Made by a program: the position numbers and the translations under genes. Below are positions 41,872 to 51,115 of a stretch of DNA of 64,000 nucleotides, piece by piece. The DNA is from Halalkalicoccus jeotgali B3 (lineage in GTDB: Archaea; Halobacteriota; Halobacteria; Halobacteriales; Halalkalicoccaceae), in NCBI RefSeq assembly GCF_000196895.1, contig NC_014297.1, forward strand, positions 2,401,770 through 2,465,769, in the 5' to 3' direction. The notes below the pieces were generated by a model. The model worked only from the letters and a program-made list of their open reading frames with translations, did no database searches and had not been told where the DNA came from. Position 1 is the stretch's first letter. The number at the start of each line of letters is the position of its first letter.

Positions 41872-42362
41872 TCGCGTGGCGTCTGGAGGTTCTCGCGCTG
41901 GTAGGACCCCTCGTAGGTGCCTTCGTGGTCGGCCTCGGCGAACACGAGCTGGGCGATTCGCGCGCCCCGTTCGAGTTCGATGTCGTGATGGACTTCCAGA
42001 AGGCCCTCGCCACGGCCCTCGTAGCCGGCGTCCCACACCGCCGTATCGAGCATACAGCCGTTTCGCATGAGCGACGAGCGCGGGTAGACGAAGCCGACGT
42101 GGCCCTCGGGGATCTCGATGACCTCGTCGTAGCGCACGACGTAGCCGCCGGGTTCGAGGTAGTACGTCTCGGGGACTTTGCGCTCGAGTTCGGCGCTCGC
42201 GACCCGCTGGCGCTTGCCGATCTCGGTGTCGTTTCGCGTGATCCGGCCGGGTTCGAGCGGTTCGAAGATCGCATCGAGCGTGAGGTCGACGCCGTTTGGC
42301 TGGATCTGTGCGTGCGTCGTCGGCGTGACGTGTTCGCCGACGAAGGCTCCGTCGCGGTACAT
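41868..42362 (-). CDS. dut: dUTPase of the archaeal DCD-like family
   Basis: 164-residue trimeric nucleotidohydrolase that turns dUTP into dUMP. The trimer core includes IQPNGVDLTLDAIF and PGGYVVRYDEVIEIPEGHVG. The active-site loop is YPRSSLMRNGCMLDTAVWD, with Ser and the nucleotide-gripping Arg, followed by GYEGRGEGLLEVHH. The family is shared by dCTP deaminases and bifunctional enzymes, but the GCML-DTAVWDAGYEG run favours dUTPase. The C-terminal 20 residues close over the substrate in relatives. It overlaps the glycosyltransferase stop codon. Confidence 0.88.
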   Translation of the reverse strand: MYRDGAFVGEHVTPTTHAQIQPNGVDLTLDAIFEPLEPGRITRNDTEIGKRQRVASAELERKVPETYYLEPGGYVVRYDEVIEIPEGHVGFVYPRSSLMRNGCMLDTAVWDAGYEGRGEGLLEVHHDIELERGARIAQLVFAEADHEGTYEGSYQRENLQTPRD

Positions 42363-42475
42363 GGCGGGGCTACCTCGCCCCCGGATAAACCCCTGACGAA
42401 CCGGTGGCGTTCGCGCAATAATTGCCCCGCCGCCGGTCGATTTACAACGATTATCGGGTACACAAACACGCGGGA

Positions 42476-42482
42476 TTTATAT
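42476..42482 (+). promoter_or_regulatory. TATA box for the aconitase gene
   Basis: gatttatatcc contains TTTATAT centred about 30 bases before the ATG at 42509, a good match to the haloarchaeal TATA element and to a leaderless or very short-leader transcript. Confidence 0.6.
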
Positions 42483-42508
42483 CCGTGGACGGCCGACCTC
42501 CGGGTGAT

Positions 42509-44488
42509 ATGGGACAGACGCTAACGGAGAAGATCCTCGAGGACCATCTCCTCGACGGCGAGCTCGAAACCGGCGAGGAGATCGGGATCGAGATCGACCA
42601 GGTTCTCACCCAGGACACGACGGGGACGATGGTCTGGCTGCAGTTCGAGGCGCTCGATCTGGACGAGGTCCAGACGGAGATCGCCGCCCAGTACTGTGAT
42701 CACCAGACATATCAGTTCGACTTCAAGAACACCGACGACCACCGCTTCCTGCGCTCGGCTGCGGGCACGTTCGGCGCGCACTTCTCGCGACCCGGCAACG
42801 GGATCTGTCACAACGTCCACAAGGAGAACTACGCCGCACCCGGCAAGACGCTGCTTGGCAGTGACAGCCACACCCCGACGCCCGGCGGGCTCGGCGAACT
42901 CGCGATCGGTGCCGGTGGCCTCGACATCGCCGTCGCAATGGGCGGCGGCCCGTACTACATCGAGATGCCCGAGATCGTCAACGTCCGCCTCGAGGGAGAA
43001 CTCCCCGAGTGGGCGACCGCGAAGGACGTCATCCTCGAGATGCTGCGCCGGCTCTCGGTGAAGGGCGGCGTCGGAAAGGTGCTCGAGTACACCGGCCCGG
43101 GCGTCGAGACGCTTTCTGCCCCCGAGCGCACGACGATCACGAACATGGGCACGGAGCTCGGGGCGACCTCCTCGATCTTCCCGACCGACGAGCGCACCGA
43201 GGAGTACCTCGAGGCGCTCGGCCGCGGCGACGAATACGTCGAGGTCGGCCCCGACGAGGACGCCGAATACGACGACGAGATCACGGTCGATCTCTCGGAG
43301 CTCGAACCGCTCATCGCCCAGCCGTCGATGCCCGACAACATCGTTCCTGTCCGCGAGGTCGCGGGCACCGACGTCGATCAGGTCATCATCGGCTCCTGTA
43401 CGAACGGCGGCTACGAGGACGTCCTGCCCACGGCGAAGATGCTCGAAGGCCGCGAGGTCGATAAGAAGACGGACATGATCGTCGCGCCCGCCTCGAAGCA
43501 AGCCTCGGAAATGCTCGCCCGCGAAGGCTGGACGGCCGAGCTGATGGCCGCCGGCGTCAACTTCTCGGAGTCGACCTGTGGCCCGTGTATCGGCATCGGT
43601 CACGTCCCCGGCAGCGATTCGGTCTCGGTGCGGACGTTCAACCGCAACTTCGAGGGTCGCTCGGGTATCGAGGACGACTCGGTCTACCTCTGTTCGCCCG
43701 AGGTCGCCACCGCGGCGGCCATCAAAGGCGAGCTCATCGATCCGCGCGATCTGGCCGACGAGCTGGGAGATCTGGAGGACCCCGGCTTCGAGATGCCCGA
43801 TCAGTACACGGGTTCGAAGGCCGACCTCATCCCGCCGGAGGAGGCCGTCGACGACGATCTGATCAAGGGCCCGAACATCGCGGACGTTCCCCTCAAGGAG
43901 CCCCTCGATGCGGAGATCGGCGGCGAGGCCTTGCTCAAGATGGAGGACAACATCACGACAGACCACATCGTGCCCGCCTCCAGCGACATCCTGATGTACC
44001 GCTCGAACATCCCGAAGATCTCGGAGTTCACCCTGAGCCGGGTCGACGACACGTTCCCCGAGCGCGCACAGGCCGCAGACGGCGGCGTGCTCGTCGCCGG
44101 CGAGAACTACGGACAGGGCTCTTCGAGAGAACACGCCGCGCTCTGTCCGATGTACCTCGGTATCGAGGCCGTCTTCGCCGAGAGCTTCGCCCGGATCCAC
44201 AAGGCGAACCTCTTCAACTTCGGGATCGTCCCCTACACGATCGACGAGGAGACCTACGAGAAGATCGAGCAGGGCGACGACATCGAGGTCGTCGACGACG
44301 TCCAGGACGGTATCGCCTCCGGCAAAAACGAGTTCACCATCCGCGTGAACGACGACTGGGAGGCGACCGCCCGTCTGGACGCCTCCGAGCGCGAGCGCGA
44401 GATCGTCACCGCCGGCGGCAAGCTTCCCTACACGAAACAGCAGGCAGAAGAGGGCGATCTGGGCGGCGCGAGCCCGGCTGACGACTGA
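42509..44488 (+). CDS. acn: Aconitate hydratase
   Basis: 659-residue aconitase that interconverts citrate and isocitrate in the TCA cycle. The three cluster cysteines are in IIGSCTNGGYEDV (about 305) and STCGPCIGIGH (about 365-375). The start shows MGQTLTEKILEDHL and the domain 1 run DSHTPTPGGLGELAIGAGGL. The swivel domain has GVLVAGENYGQGSSREHAAL with the catalytic Ser, then AESFARIHKANLFNFGIVP. The start at 42509 is preferred over 42422 because the extra 29 residues cover the promoter, including a TATA box at 42476. It is a single-gene transcript as far as can be seen. Confidence 0.96.
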   Translation: MGQTLTEKILEDHLLDGELETGEEIGIEIDQVLTQDTTGTMVWLQFEALDLDEVQTEIAAQYCDHQTYQFDFKNTDDHRFLRSAAGTFGAHFSRPGNGICHNVHKENYAAPGKTLLGSDSHTPTPGGLGELAIGAGGLDIAVAMGGGPYYIEMPEIVNVRLEGELPEWATAKDVILEMLRRLSVKGGVGKVLEYTGPGVETLSAPERTTITNMGTELGATSSIFPTDERTEEYLEALGRGDEYVEVGPDEDAEYDDEITVDLSELEPLIAQPSMPDNIVPVREVAGTDVDQVIIGSCTNGGYEDVLPTAKMLEGREVDKKTDMIVAPASKQASEMLAREGWTAELMAAGVNFSESTCGPCIGIGHVPGSDSVSVRTFNRNFEGRSGIEDDSVYLCSPEVATAAAIKGELIDPRDLADELGDLEDPGFEMPDQYTGSKADLIPPEEAVDDDLIKGPNIADVPLKEPLDAEIGGEALLKMEDNITTDHIVPASSDILMYRSNIPKISEFTLSRVDDTFPERAQAADGGVLVAGENYGQGSSREHAALCPMYLGIEAVFAESFARIHKANLFNFGIVPYTIDEETYEKIEQGDDIEVVDDVQDGIASGKNEFTIRVNDDWEATARLDASEREREIVTAGGKLPYTKQQAEEGDLGGASPADD

Positions 44489-44499
44489 GCGCACCCGGC

Positions 44500-44515
44500 C
44501 GTTTTCCAGTTTTTT
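44500..44515 (+). terminator. T-rich terminator after acn
   Basis: ccgttttccagttttttat lies 10-27 bases after the acn stop and ends in T6 (44510-44515). T-tracts of this kind end archaeal transcripts. The last two T bases are also part of the stop codon of the convergent nucleoside hydrolase gene. Confidence 0.45.
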
Positions 44516-45491
44516 ATCGCGACGCGTAGTGTGGGTCCCCGTGGCGGAACACATCGAGCAGCATGCGCTCGAAGCCTTCGCCGTCGGCGGATTCGATCAC
44601 ACGCGTCCGCGGCTCGCCGTCGGTGACGCCGAGTTCGTCGACGAGGCTGTAGCCCCGCGTCGGCCCCTCGCGGTCGTCGACTTCCATGTAGTACGTCTCG
44701 GCGCGCTCGACGAGGTCGGGTTCGAGCAGCGCCGCGAGCGTCAGCGAGTCGGGCTGGGTGGTCACGTCCGCGCCGAGCGAGTCGTGCTCGGATTGGGCGT
44801 TGAACTCCCTGACGGCCCCCGTGATCGTCAGGAAGAACTCCGCCAGCGGGGTGTCGACCGTCTCAATCTCGGCGAAGACCTCGGCGTCGAACAGCGAATC
44901 GCGGAGGGTCAGGCCCCAGTCGACCAGCGTGGTCTCGAAGGCGTCGACGACGATCCGGGCGGCGTCGGGGTCGACCCAGAAGTTGTACTCCGCGGCGGGC
45001 GTGATGTTGCCGAGCGTGTTGACCGCCCCACCCATGATCCACACCTCGTCGAGGAGTTCGGGGAGCTCGGGTTCGCGCTGGTAGGCGAGCGCGACGTTCG
45101 TCAGCGGGGCGATGCACGCGAGGGTGACCTCCCCCGGATTCTCCCGTGCCGTCCGGACGATCACGTCGACCGCGTGTTCGTCGGCCGACGGAATGCCGGT
45201 GTCGGGAAACAACTCGCCGCCCAGCCCGCCCTCACCGTGGACGTACTCGGCGGATTTGTACCCTTTGAGCAGGGGCGAGCGTGCGCCCTCGTAGACGGGG
45301 ACATCGGCCGCGCCGACCAGATCGAGGGTGTACTTCGCGTTCTCGACCTGGGAGTCGAACGGGACGTTGCCGGCGGGGATCGTCAGACCTTCGAGGGTGA
45401 CGCGATCGGAGAGCGCGGCGAGGACGATCGCCTGCGTGTCGTCGCCCGCGGTGTCGGTATCGATCAGCAGTCGCCGGGGTTCGGGACTCAT
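44514..45491 (-). CDS. Inosine/uridine-preferring nucleoside hydrolase
   Basis: 325-residue nucleoside N-ribohydrolase that splits ribonucleosides into base and ribose. The calcium-binding Asp cluster is at the N-terminus (LLIDTDTAGDDTQAIVLAAL; the usual DxDxGxDD appears as DTDTAGDD). Other conserved stretches are EVTLACIAPLTNVALAY, EVWIMGGAV and a C-terminal DSLTLAALLEPDLVER. It lies 134 bases downstream of the nucleoside ABC importer operon on the same strand, so it probably processes what that importer brings in. Confidence 0.92.
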   Translation of the reverse strand: MSPEPRRLLIDTDTAGDDTQAIVLAALSDRVTLEGLTIPAGNVPFDSQVENAKYTLDLVGAADVPVYEGARSPLLKGYKSAEYVHGEGGLGGELFPDTGIPSADEHAVDVIVRTARENPGEVTLACIAPLTNVALAYQREPELPELLDEVWIMGGAVNTLGNITPAAEYNFWVDPDAARIVVDAFETTLVDWGLTLRDSLFDAEVFAEIETVDTPLAEFFLTITGAVREFNAQSEHDSLGADVTTQPDSLTLAALLEPDLVERAETYYMEVDDREGPTRGYSLVDELGVTDGEPRTRVIESADGEGFERMLLDVFRHGDPHYASR

Positions 45492-45625
45492 GTCGATCGA
45501 TCCTCCGTCGGATAGAAAAACGCTACCGGTACCGGATCCGGCGTGAGCCGGTCGCCTCGGGTTCGGTCGGATAGGGTCACGTCCCGACCGGAGTCAGGCG
45601 ACGACCGCCGATCGGAAGAGGAGCG

Positions 45626-46681
45626 CTACTCGTCGGACTCGTAGTGCTCGCCGGCCTCGGCGGGCATCCGGGTCCGCCCGACGAGGGTGAGAACGACGAG
45701 GACGGCCACGTAGGGGATGATCCCGACCAGCGTCGAGGAGACGTCGTAGCCGGCGATCTGCTGGAGCTCGATCTGGAGCGCATCGAGGCCGGCAAACAGG
45801 AACGACGCGAGGAAGGCGTTGACCGGGTTGTAGTTACCGATCAGGAAGGCCGTCAACCCGATCCAGCCCCGCCCGTCGACCATCGTATCGCCGCTACCGA
45901 CGAACTGGCCGGTGTTCAGTGCGAGCCCGGCCCCGCCGATGCCACAGTAGATCCCCGAGAGCAACACGCCCGCATAGCGCACGTGGCGCACGCTGATGCC
46001 CGCGGTGTCGAGCGATTTCGGGTCCTCGCCGCTTGCCTCGATCCACATCCCGAAGGGCGTGCGGTTGAGGAGATACCACGAGAACGGAACCGCAAGCACG
46101 AGCAACAGGACCGGTGGGGTCACCGTAAAGAGCGAGCCGACGTTTGGCAGCGCCGAGAGGACCGGGATCTCGATCGCCGAGAACGTACCGACGCTCGGGC
46201 TGTTGGTCCGGTTCCAGATGACGATGCTCGCGAAGGGCGCGAGCCCGAGGGCGATCAGCCAGACCGCGAGCCCGGCGATGATCTGGTCGGCCTTGAATTC
46301 GATGCAGACGATCGCGAACAGCAACGCGACGAACGTACTCGCGAGTACCGCAAGCAAGAATGCGACCCAGATGTTCGGCCCGATCGGTGTCGCCGACAGG
46401 CCCCAGAGGCTCGCGACGGCGCCGAACGCGCCGATGATGAGCAGGCCTTCGAGGCCGATGTTGATAACGCCCGATTTCTCCGCGAAGATACCACCCATCG
46501 CCGCGAAGGCGATCGGGACCGTCAGCCGGAGCGCAGAGGCGAGATACGACGCGCTGAGGACGCCGGTGACGTCACTGAGGAGCTGTCGACCGCCGTCGAC
46601 GGCGAACCCGAGCGCCAGCAGGCCAAAGAGGACCACGCCGATGGTAAGACCCTGTCTGCGGGAGACCGTCGGCGCGTTCAT
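45626..46681 (-). CDS. ABC transporter permease (nucleoside importer, YufQ-like)
   Basis: 351-residue inner-membrane permease of the branched-chain/ribose type (BPD_transp_2), with about nine hydrophobic segments. Conserved runs are AMGGIFAEKSGVINIGLEGL and ASGEDPKSLDTAGISVRHVR, in the place of the EAA-like loop that contacts the ATPase, then GGAGLALNTGQFVGSGDTMV. It overlaps the other permease by 4 bases. In known relatives such as YufOPQ/NupOPQ this pair moves guanosine or other nucleosides. Confidence 0.9.
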   Translation of the reverse strand: MNAPTVSRRQGLTIGVVLFGLLALGFAVDGGRQLLSDVTGVLSASYLASALRLTVPIAFAAMGGIFAEKSGVINIGLEGLLIIGAFGAVASLWGLSATPIGPNIWVAFLLAVLASTFVALLFAIVCIEFKADQIIAGLAVWLIALGLAPFASIVIWNRTNSPSVGTFSAIEIPVLSALPNVGSLFTVTPPVLLLVLAVPFSWYLLNRTPFGMWIEASGEDPKSLDTAGISVRHVRYAGVLLSGIYCGIGGAGLALNTGQFVGSGDTMVDGRGWIGLTAFLIGNYNPVNAFLASFLFAGLDALQIELQQIAGYDVSSTLVGIIPYVAVLVVLTLVGRTRMPAEAGEHYESDE

Positions 46682-47847
46682 TCCGCCTCACCCCCACCGT
46701 AGCCGGCACGTTTCCCGAGCATACGGAAGAACTCCGGCATGGCGATAAAGAGGATGATCAGCCCTCTGAGCACCTCGACGAGTTCGTTCGGGACACCAAG
46801 CGAGAGGTCGACCGCGACGCTGCCGGTTTTCATCCCGCCGAAGAGCAGGGCCGCGGGGATCACGCCAAGTGGGTTGTTGCCCGCGAGGATCGAGACCGCG
46901 ATGCCGTCGAACCCGAGCGCCGGGATGCCGGCCTGCCAGCGGTACTGGATCATCGTCACGTAGATCGCGCCCGCGACCCCACCGAGCGCACCCGAAAGCG
47001 TCATGCTGGTGACGATGTTGCGTTTCGCGTTCACGCCGCCGTACTCGGCGGCGGTCTCTTGGATTCCGCTCGTGCGAAGCTCGTAGCCGAGCACCGTCCG
47101 AGTGTAGAGCAGGTAGATCCCGACGGCGATGAGTAGCGCGCCGAGCAGGGCGTAGATCGAAAAGCGCGCGCCCGAGATCGTCGCCGGGAGACGCGCGAGT
47201 TCGGGGATCGAGTGGGTCTGAACCGAGTCGGTTTCGAGGTTGCCGACGTGGTTCTGGACGGCCCAGAAGGCGATGCCCGTGGCGACGAAGTTCAGCATGA
47301 TCGTGGTGATCACCTCGTGGGCGTCGGCGTACGCCTTCATCACGCCCGGAATCATCCCCCAGAACCCGCCGACGAGCGCACCGACGACGATCCCGACGGG
47401 GATCACGACGAGCGCGCCGACGATAGTGGCGGGGACGACGTCGCCGAGCGCGATGACGGTCAGCGCGGCCGCAAGCGCTCCGAGCACCATCTGTCCCTGC
47501 GTCCCGATGTTGAACAGCCCTGCGCGGAAGGCAACGGCGACCGACAGCCCGGTAAAGAGAAGCAGCGTCGTCTCCTGGAGGGTGCGCCCGAGTGCCGTCA
47601 GCGACCCGAACGCACCGTTGATCATCGTCCCGTACATCTCGACGGGGTTGTAACAACCGTAGCCGACACCGGGGATGTAGATGAACGGGTCGGAACAGTC
47701 CGCGACGAAGCCCGAGACGAACACCAGAACCGTGCCGACGAGCACGGCAAAAACCAGTGCGGTGAGGCTGGCGAGGATCCGCTGAACGGCAGAGGCGTTG
47801 ACGAGCCAGTCGAGCGAGGCGTCGGTCCGTTCGCGCCAATCGCTCAC
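46678..47847 (-). CDS. ABC transporter permease (nucleoside importer, YufP-like)
   Basis: 389-residue partner permease with ten or so hydrophobic segments. The region FRAGLFNIGTQGQMVLGALA is the signature of this branch, and the cytoplasmic loop RTSGIQETAAEYGGVNAKRN follows in the expected place. Ends overlap with the ATPase gene upstream (4 bases) and the second permease downstream (4 bases), which implies one operon with coupled translation. Two periplasm-facing Cys (SGFVADCSDPFIYIPGVGYG) lie in the first extracellular loop. Confidence 0.9.
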   Translation of the reverse strand: MSDWRERTDASLDWLVNASAVQRILASLTALVFAVLVGTVLVFVSGFVADCSDPFIYIPGVGYGCYNPVEMYGTMINGAFGSLTALGRTLQETTLLLFTGLSVAVAFRAGLFNIGTQGQMVLGALAAALTVIALGDVVPATIVGALVVIPVGIVVGALVGGFWGMIPGVMKAYADAHEVITTIMLNFVATGIAFWAVQNHVGNLETDSVQTHSIPELARLPATISGARFSIYALLGALLIAVGIYLLYTRTVLGYELRTSGIQETAAEYGGVNAKRNIVTSMTLSGALGGVAGAIYVTMIQYRWQAGIPALGFDGIAVSILAGNNPLGVIPAALLFGGMKTGSVAVDLSLGVPNELVEVLRGLIILFIAMPEFFRMLGKRAGYGGGEAE

Positions 47848-49436
47848 ACGACCTCCCTCCGTTCGGTTCGTTCCCCCTCGGTATCGAGTCCGGTCGGGCG
47901 CTCGCCGGCCATCAGGAGACCGAGGTCCTCTTCAGTGACTGCATCGGAGTCGACGACCGCCATCACTTCGCCGTCGTGCATCACCGCGAGGCGGTCTGCG
48001 AGCCGTCGGACCTCATCGAGCTTCGAGGAGACGAGCAAGAGTGCCTTCCCGTCGGCTCTGAGGTCGAGCAGGCGGTTGTGGATGAACTCGATGCTCCCGA
48101 TGTCGACGCCGCGAGTCGGCTGGGAGGCTACGACCAGCGAGGGATCGCGCTCGAACTCCCGGCCGACGATGAACTTCTGTTGGTTCCCGCCGGACAGCGA
48201 GTGTGCAAGAGCGCTCGTGTCGGGCGGGCGGACGTCGTACTCGCTGATCACGTTGTCGACGTACTCCTCGGTTTTTCCCCAGTCGATCCGCCAGCCATCG
48301 GAGAACCTAGGGAGCCGTTGACAGCCCAACAGCCCGTTTCGCCGGAGGTCGTACTCCATGACGAGGCTTCGCTTCTGGCGGTCCTCTGAGACGTAGGCCA
48401 TCCCCGCCCCGATCCGATCGCGGCGCGGGCTGTCGGTAATCTCCCGGCCGTCGAACGTGAGCGATCCCGACTCGGCTGGGCGCAGCCCGGTGATCGCCTC
48501 GACGAGTTCCGTCTGCCCGTTGCCGTCGACGCCGGCGATACCGAAGACCTCGCCGGCGTGGACGGTAAAGCCCGCGCCGTCGACAGCCGTAACCCCGCGG
48601 TCGTCCTCGACGACGAGGTCAGCGAGTTCGAGCACCGGTTGTCCGCGCTCTGCGGGTGGTTTGTCTATCTCGAGGATCACGTCCCGGCCGACCATCATAC
48701 TCGCCAACTCCTCGCGTGTCGCGGTTTCGGCGGGGATCGTTCCGACCAGCTCGCCGTCTCGAAGGACGCTGATCTCGTCTGCGGCCTCCAGTGCCTCCCC
48801 GAGCTTGTGCGTGATGAAGACGATCGTCTTCCCTTCGGCGATCAGTTCGTCGAGAACGTCGAACAGCGCGTCGATCTCCTGGGGGGCGAGCACTGCCGTC
48901 GGCTCGTCGAGGATCAACACGTCCGCGCCACGGTAGAGCGTTTTGAGGATCTCGACGCGCTGTTGTTCGCCGACGCTGATCTCCTCGATGTGCTCGGTCG
49001 GGTCGACGTCGAAGCCGTACCGGTCGGCGAGGGTCCGCGTCTCCTCGATCGCGCGGTCGGTGTCGGTCGCCAGCCCACCCCACTTTTTCGGCTCGTCACC
49101 GAGGACGACGTTCTCGGCGACGGTCATCGTATCGACGAGCATGAAGTGCTGGTGGATCATGCCGATGCCGGCGGCCATCGCCTCGCTCGGCCCGTCGAAC
49201 TCGTGGGCCTCGCCGTCGATCCATACCGTACCTTCGGTGGGTTCGTACAGCCCGTAGAGGACGTTCATCAGCGTCGTCTTGCCGGCCCCGTTCTCCCCGA
49301 TCAACGCGTGGATCGTCCCGCGTTCGACACGGAAATTGACGTCGTCGTTGGCGACCACGCCCGGAAAGCGCTTGGTGATGCCATCGAGGTGGACTGCAGG
49401 CGTCTCGCCCGGCGGTGTCTCGGGTTCAGAGCCCAT
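47844..49436 (-). CDS. ABC transporter ATPase, double ABC domain (nucleoside importer, YufO-like)
   Basis: 530-residue ATPase with two ABC domains in one chain. The first has Walker A GENGAGKT (48-55), the signature ISVGEQQRVEILKT and Walker B VLILDEPTAVL. The second has a weaker Walker A (GVDGNGQTELVEA), the signature SLSGGNQQKFIVGREFERDP and a degraded Walker B, SLVVASQPTRGVD, as usual in this family. The start at 49436 (MGSEPETPPGE) is chosen because upstream residues overlap the BMP gene's 3' end. It overlaps the BMP gene by 11 bases and the YufP-like gene by 4. Confidence 0.93.
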   Translation of the reverse strand: MGSEPETPPGETPAVHLDGITKRFPGVVANDDVNFRVERGTIHALIGENGAGKTTLMNVLYGLYEPTEGTVWIDGEAHEFDGPSEAMAAGIGMIHQHFMLVDTMTVAENVVLGDEPKKWGGLATDTDRAIEETRTLADRYGFDVDPTEHIEEISVGEQQRVEILKTLYRGADVLILDEPTAVLAPQEIDALFDVLDELIAEGKTIVFITHKLGEALEAADEISVLRDGELVGTIPAETATREELASMMVGRDVILEIDKPPAERGQPVLELADLVVEDDRGVTAVDGAGFTVHAGEVFGIAGVDGNGQTELVEAITGLRPAESGSLTFDGREITDSPRRDRIGAGMAYVSEDRQKRSLVMEYDLRRNGLLGCQRLPRFSDGWRIDWGKTEEYVDNVISEYDVRPPDTSALAHSLSGGNQQKFIVGREFERDPSLVVASQPTRGVDIGSIEFIHNRLLDLRADGKALLLVSSKLDEVRRLADRLAVMHDGEVMAVVDSDAVTEEDLGLLMAGERPTGLDTEGERTERREVV

Positions 49437-50505
49437 CGCGCGTAGTAGGCACGTCGATCTCGCCGTCGATGATCGCTTGCCGGGACTCCGCGAGTGCGTC
49501 GGTGATCTCCGTGGGCAGTTCACCCTCGAAGTCCTGGCCGATAACCGCACCGACGCCCTCCTCTTCGAGCCCGAGGTCGTTGACCTGTCCGCCCTCGAAG
49601 GAGTCCTCGACGATCGATTGGATCGACTCGAAGACGGCGGTGTCGACGCGTTTGATCATGCTCGCGACGATCACGTCACTGAACGCCTCGGCGCTCACCG
49701 ACTGGTCGTCGTCGACGCCGATGGCGAAACGACCGCTCGACTGAGCGGCTTCGAAGACGCCACCACCGGTCCCGCCGGCGGCGTGATAGACGATATCCGC
49801 GCCGTCGTTGTACATCCCGCTTGCGATCTCCTGGCCCGTCGTCGGGTCGGTCCAACTCCCGGCGTACGCCGAGGGCGTCTGGATCGCCTCGTCGGCGTAC
49901 TGTGCGCCGGCGACGTAGCCCGCCTCGAAGCGCTCGATCAGCGAGGTCTCCTCGCCACCGACGAAGCCGACGATCGATTCGGTTGGATTGGTCTCGCCCC
50001 CACCGTGGGCGTACTCCGTCCCGGTCAACAGCCCCGCGAGGTGACCGACCTGGAACGATCCCTCCTGTTCGCGAAAGACGTAGCTCGCGACGTTCTCGGC
50101 CTCGACGACCGCGTCGACGAGGACGAACTGCGTGTCGGAAAACTCCGTGGCGTTGTTCTGGAGGTCGGCCTCGTGGTCGAACCCGATACAGACCACGACG
50201 TCGATGGCGTCGTTGCCGGCGAACTGCCGTTGCATGTCGTTCATGTCCGCTGGCGAACCGGGTTCTGCACTCTGGTACTCGATGCCAAGCTCCTCTTGGG
50301 CCCGCTCGATCCCCTGGTTGGCCATGTCGTTGAACGACTCGTCGCCGAGCCCGCCCGTCGAGTAGACGATCCCAACGGTGACGTCCGAATCGCCAGCCCC
50401 CCCATCGCCGCCCCCGCCGCCGTTGCCCTCATCGTTGATGAGACAGCCGGCAGTCAGTACCGGAACTCCAGCCGCTGTGGACGTGAGAAACGTTCTGCGT
50501 CGCAT
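49426..50505 (-). CDS. BMP family nucleoside-binding lipoprotein
   Basis: 359-residue substrate-binding lipoprotein. The signal has twin arginines (MRRRTFLTSTAAGVPVLTAG), a lipobox LTAGC and then an Asn/Gly-rich tether (GNGGGGGDGGAGDS). The BMP domain shows IVYSTGGLGDESFNDMANQG, VVVCIGFDHEADL and IVYHAAGGTGGGVFEAAQ. Relatives bind purine nucleosides outside the cell for the permeases that follow in the same operon. A TATA-like stretch lies about 28 bases upstream of the ATG, suggesting a leaderless or short-leader transcript for the four-gene operon. Confidence 0.92.
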   Translation of the reverse strand: MRRRTFLTSTAAGVPVLTAGCLINDEGNGGGGGDGGAGDSDVTVGIVYSTGGLGDESFNDMANQGIERAQEELGIEYQSAEPGSPADMNDMQRQFAGNDAIDVVVCIGFDHEADLQNNATEFSDTQFVLVDAVVEAENVASYVFREQEGSFQVGHLAGLLTGTEYAHGGGETNPTESIVGFVGGEETSLIERFEAGYVAGAQYADEAIQTPSAYAGSWTDPTTGQEIASGMYNDGADIVYHAAGGTGGGVFEAAQSSGRFAIGVDDDQSVSAEAFSDVIVASMIKRVDTAVFESIQSIVEDSFEGGQVNDLGLEEEGVGAVIGQDFEGELPTEITDALAESRQAIIDGEIDVPTTRDGL

Positions 50506-50529
50506 TGTGTGTGAGAGGCAACTCCCGGG

Positions 50530-50537
50530 GTTTATAG
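50530..50537 (-). promoter_or_regulatory. TATA-like element for the BMP importer operon
   Basis: Minus-strand CTATAAAC, centred about 28 bases from the ATG of the BMP gene. The interval between this gene and the divergent rimI is only 63 bases, so both promoters must lie here. Confidence 0.5.
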
Positions 50538-50568
50538 CTTTGGAGACTGGATTCGTCCAGTTTTCGGC

Positions 50569-51084
50569 ATGAAGACGACAGACCCAGTGGTTATACTCTC
50601 CGAAACCGTATCGACGGTCGTGACTGCGGTGACACCCACGTCCGTTCGGACGGCCACGCGAGCGGACCTGCTCGCGATCTACCATATCGAGAAGGCGTCG
50701 TTCCCACAGCCGTGGCCGTTCTCGGCGTTCGAGAGGTTTCTCGGCGAGCCCGGTTTCCTCGTCGCCTGGGACGACGAGGGGGGTGTCGTCGGCTACGTCG
50801 TCGCCGACAGCGTCCCGAACGGCGGCCGGGCGATCGGGCACGTCAAGGACATCGCGGTGGCTCCCGACCACCGCGGCGAGGGGATCGGCCGACAGTTGCT
50901 CTCACAGGCGCTATCAATCCTCGGCGACAACGGCGTCGGCTGGGTCAAACTCGAAGTTCGCGACGGTAACGAACCGGCGCTCTCGCTCTACCGGGAGTTC
51001 GGGTTCGAACTCCGCCGGCGGATCCCGCGGTACTACGCCGACGGCGAGACCGCCCTCGTGATGGTGCGGCCGATCGAGGCGTAA
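50569..51084 (+). CDS. rimI: Ribosomal-protein-alanine acetyltransferase RimI-type
   Basis: 171-residue GNAT acetyltransferase. The acetyl-CoA loop is VAPDHRGEGIGRQLL (about 101-115), and the C-terminal region has VKLEVRDGNEPALSLYREFG, with YYADGETALVMV closing the fold. It resembles RimI/ArdA1-type N-alpha-acetyltransferases, which in archaea act broadly on protein N-termini. The core begins around residue 27 (VRTATRADLLAIYHIEKASF); an ATG at 50569 gives a 26-residue leader, and an internal GTG (residue 26) is a possible alternative start. Confidence 0.88.
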   Translation: MKTTDPVVILSETVSTVVTAVTPTSVRTATRADLLAIYHIEKASFPQPWPFSAFERFLGEPGFLVAWDDEGGVVGYVVADSVPNGGRAIGHVKDIAVAPDHRGEGIGRQLLSQALSILGDNGVGWVKLEVRDGNEPALSLYREFGFELRRRIPRYYADGETALVMVRPIEA

Positions 51085-51115
51085 GGTCGTTAGGCGTTGC
51101 GTTCGTACGGAGCCT

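Noticed and set aside
42521-44554. 677-codon minus-strand open frame across aconitase
   Set aside because: Antisense shadow; the plus strand carries all aconitase motifs.
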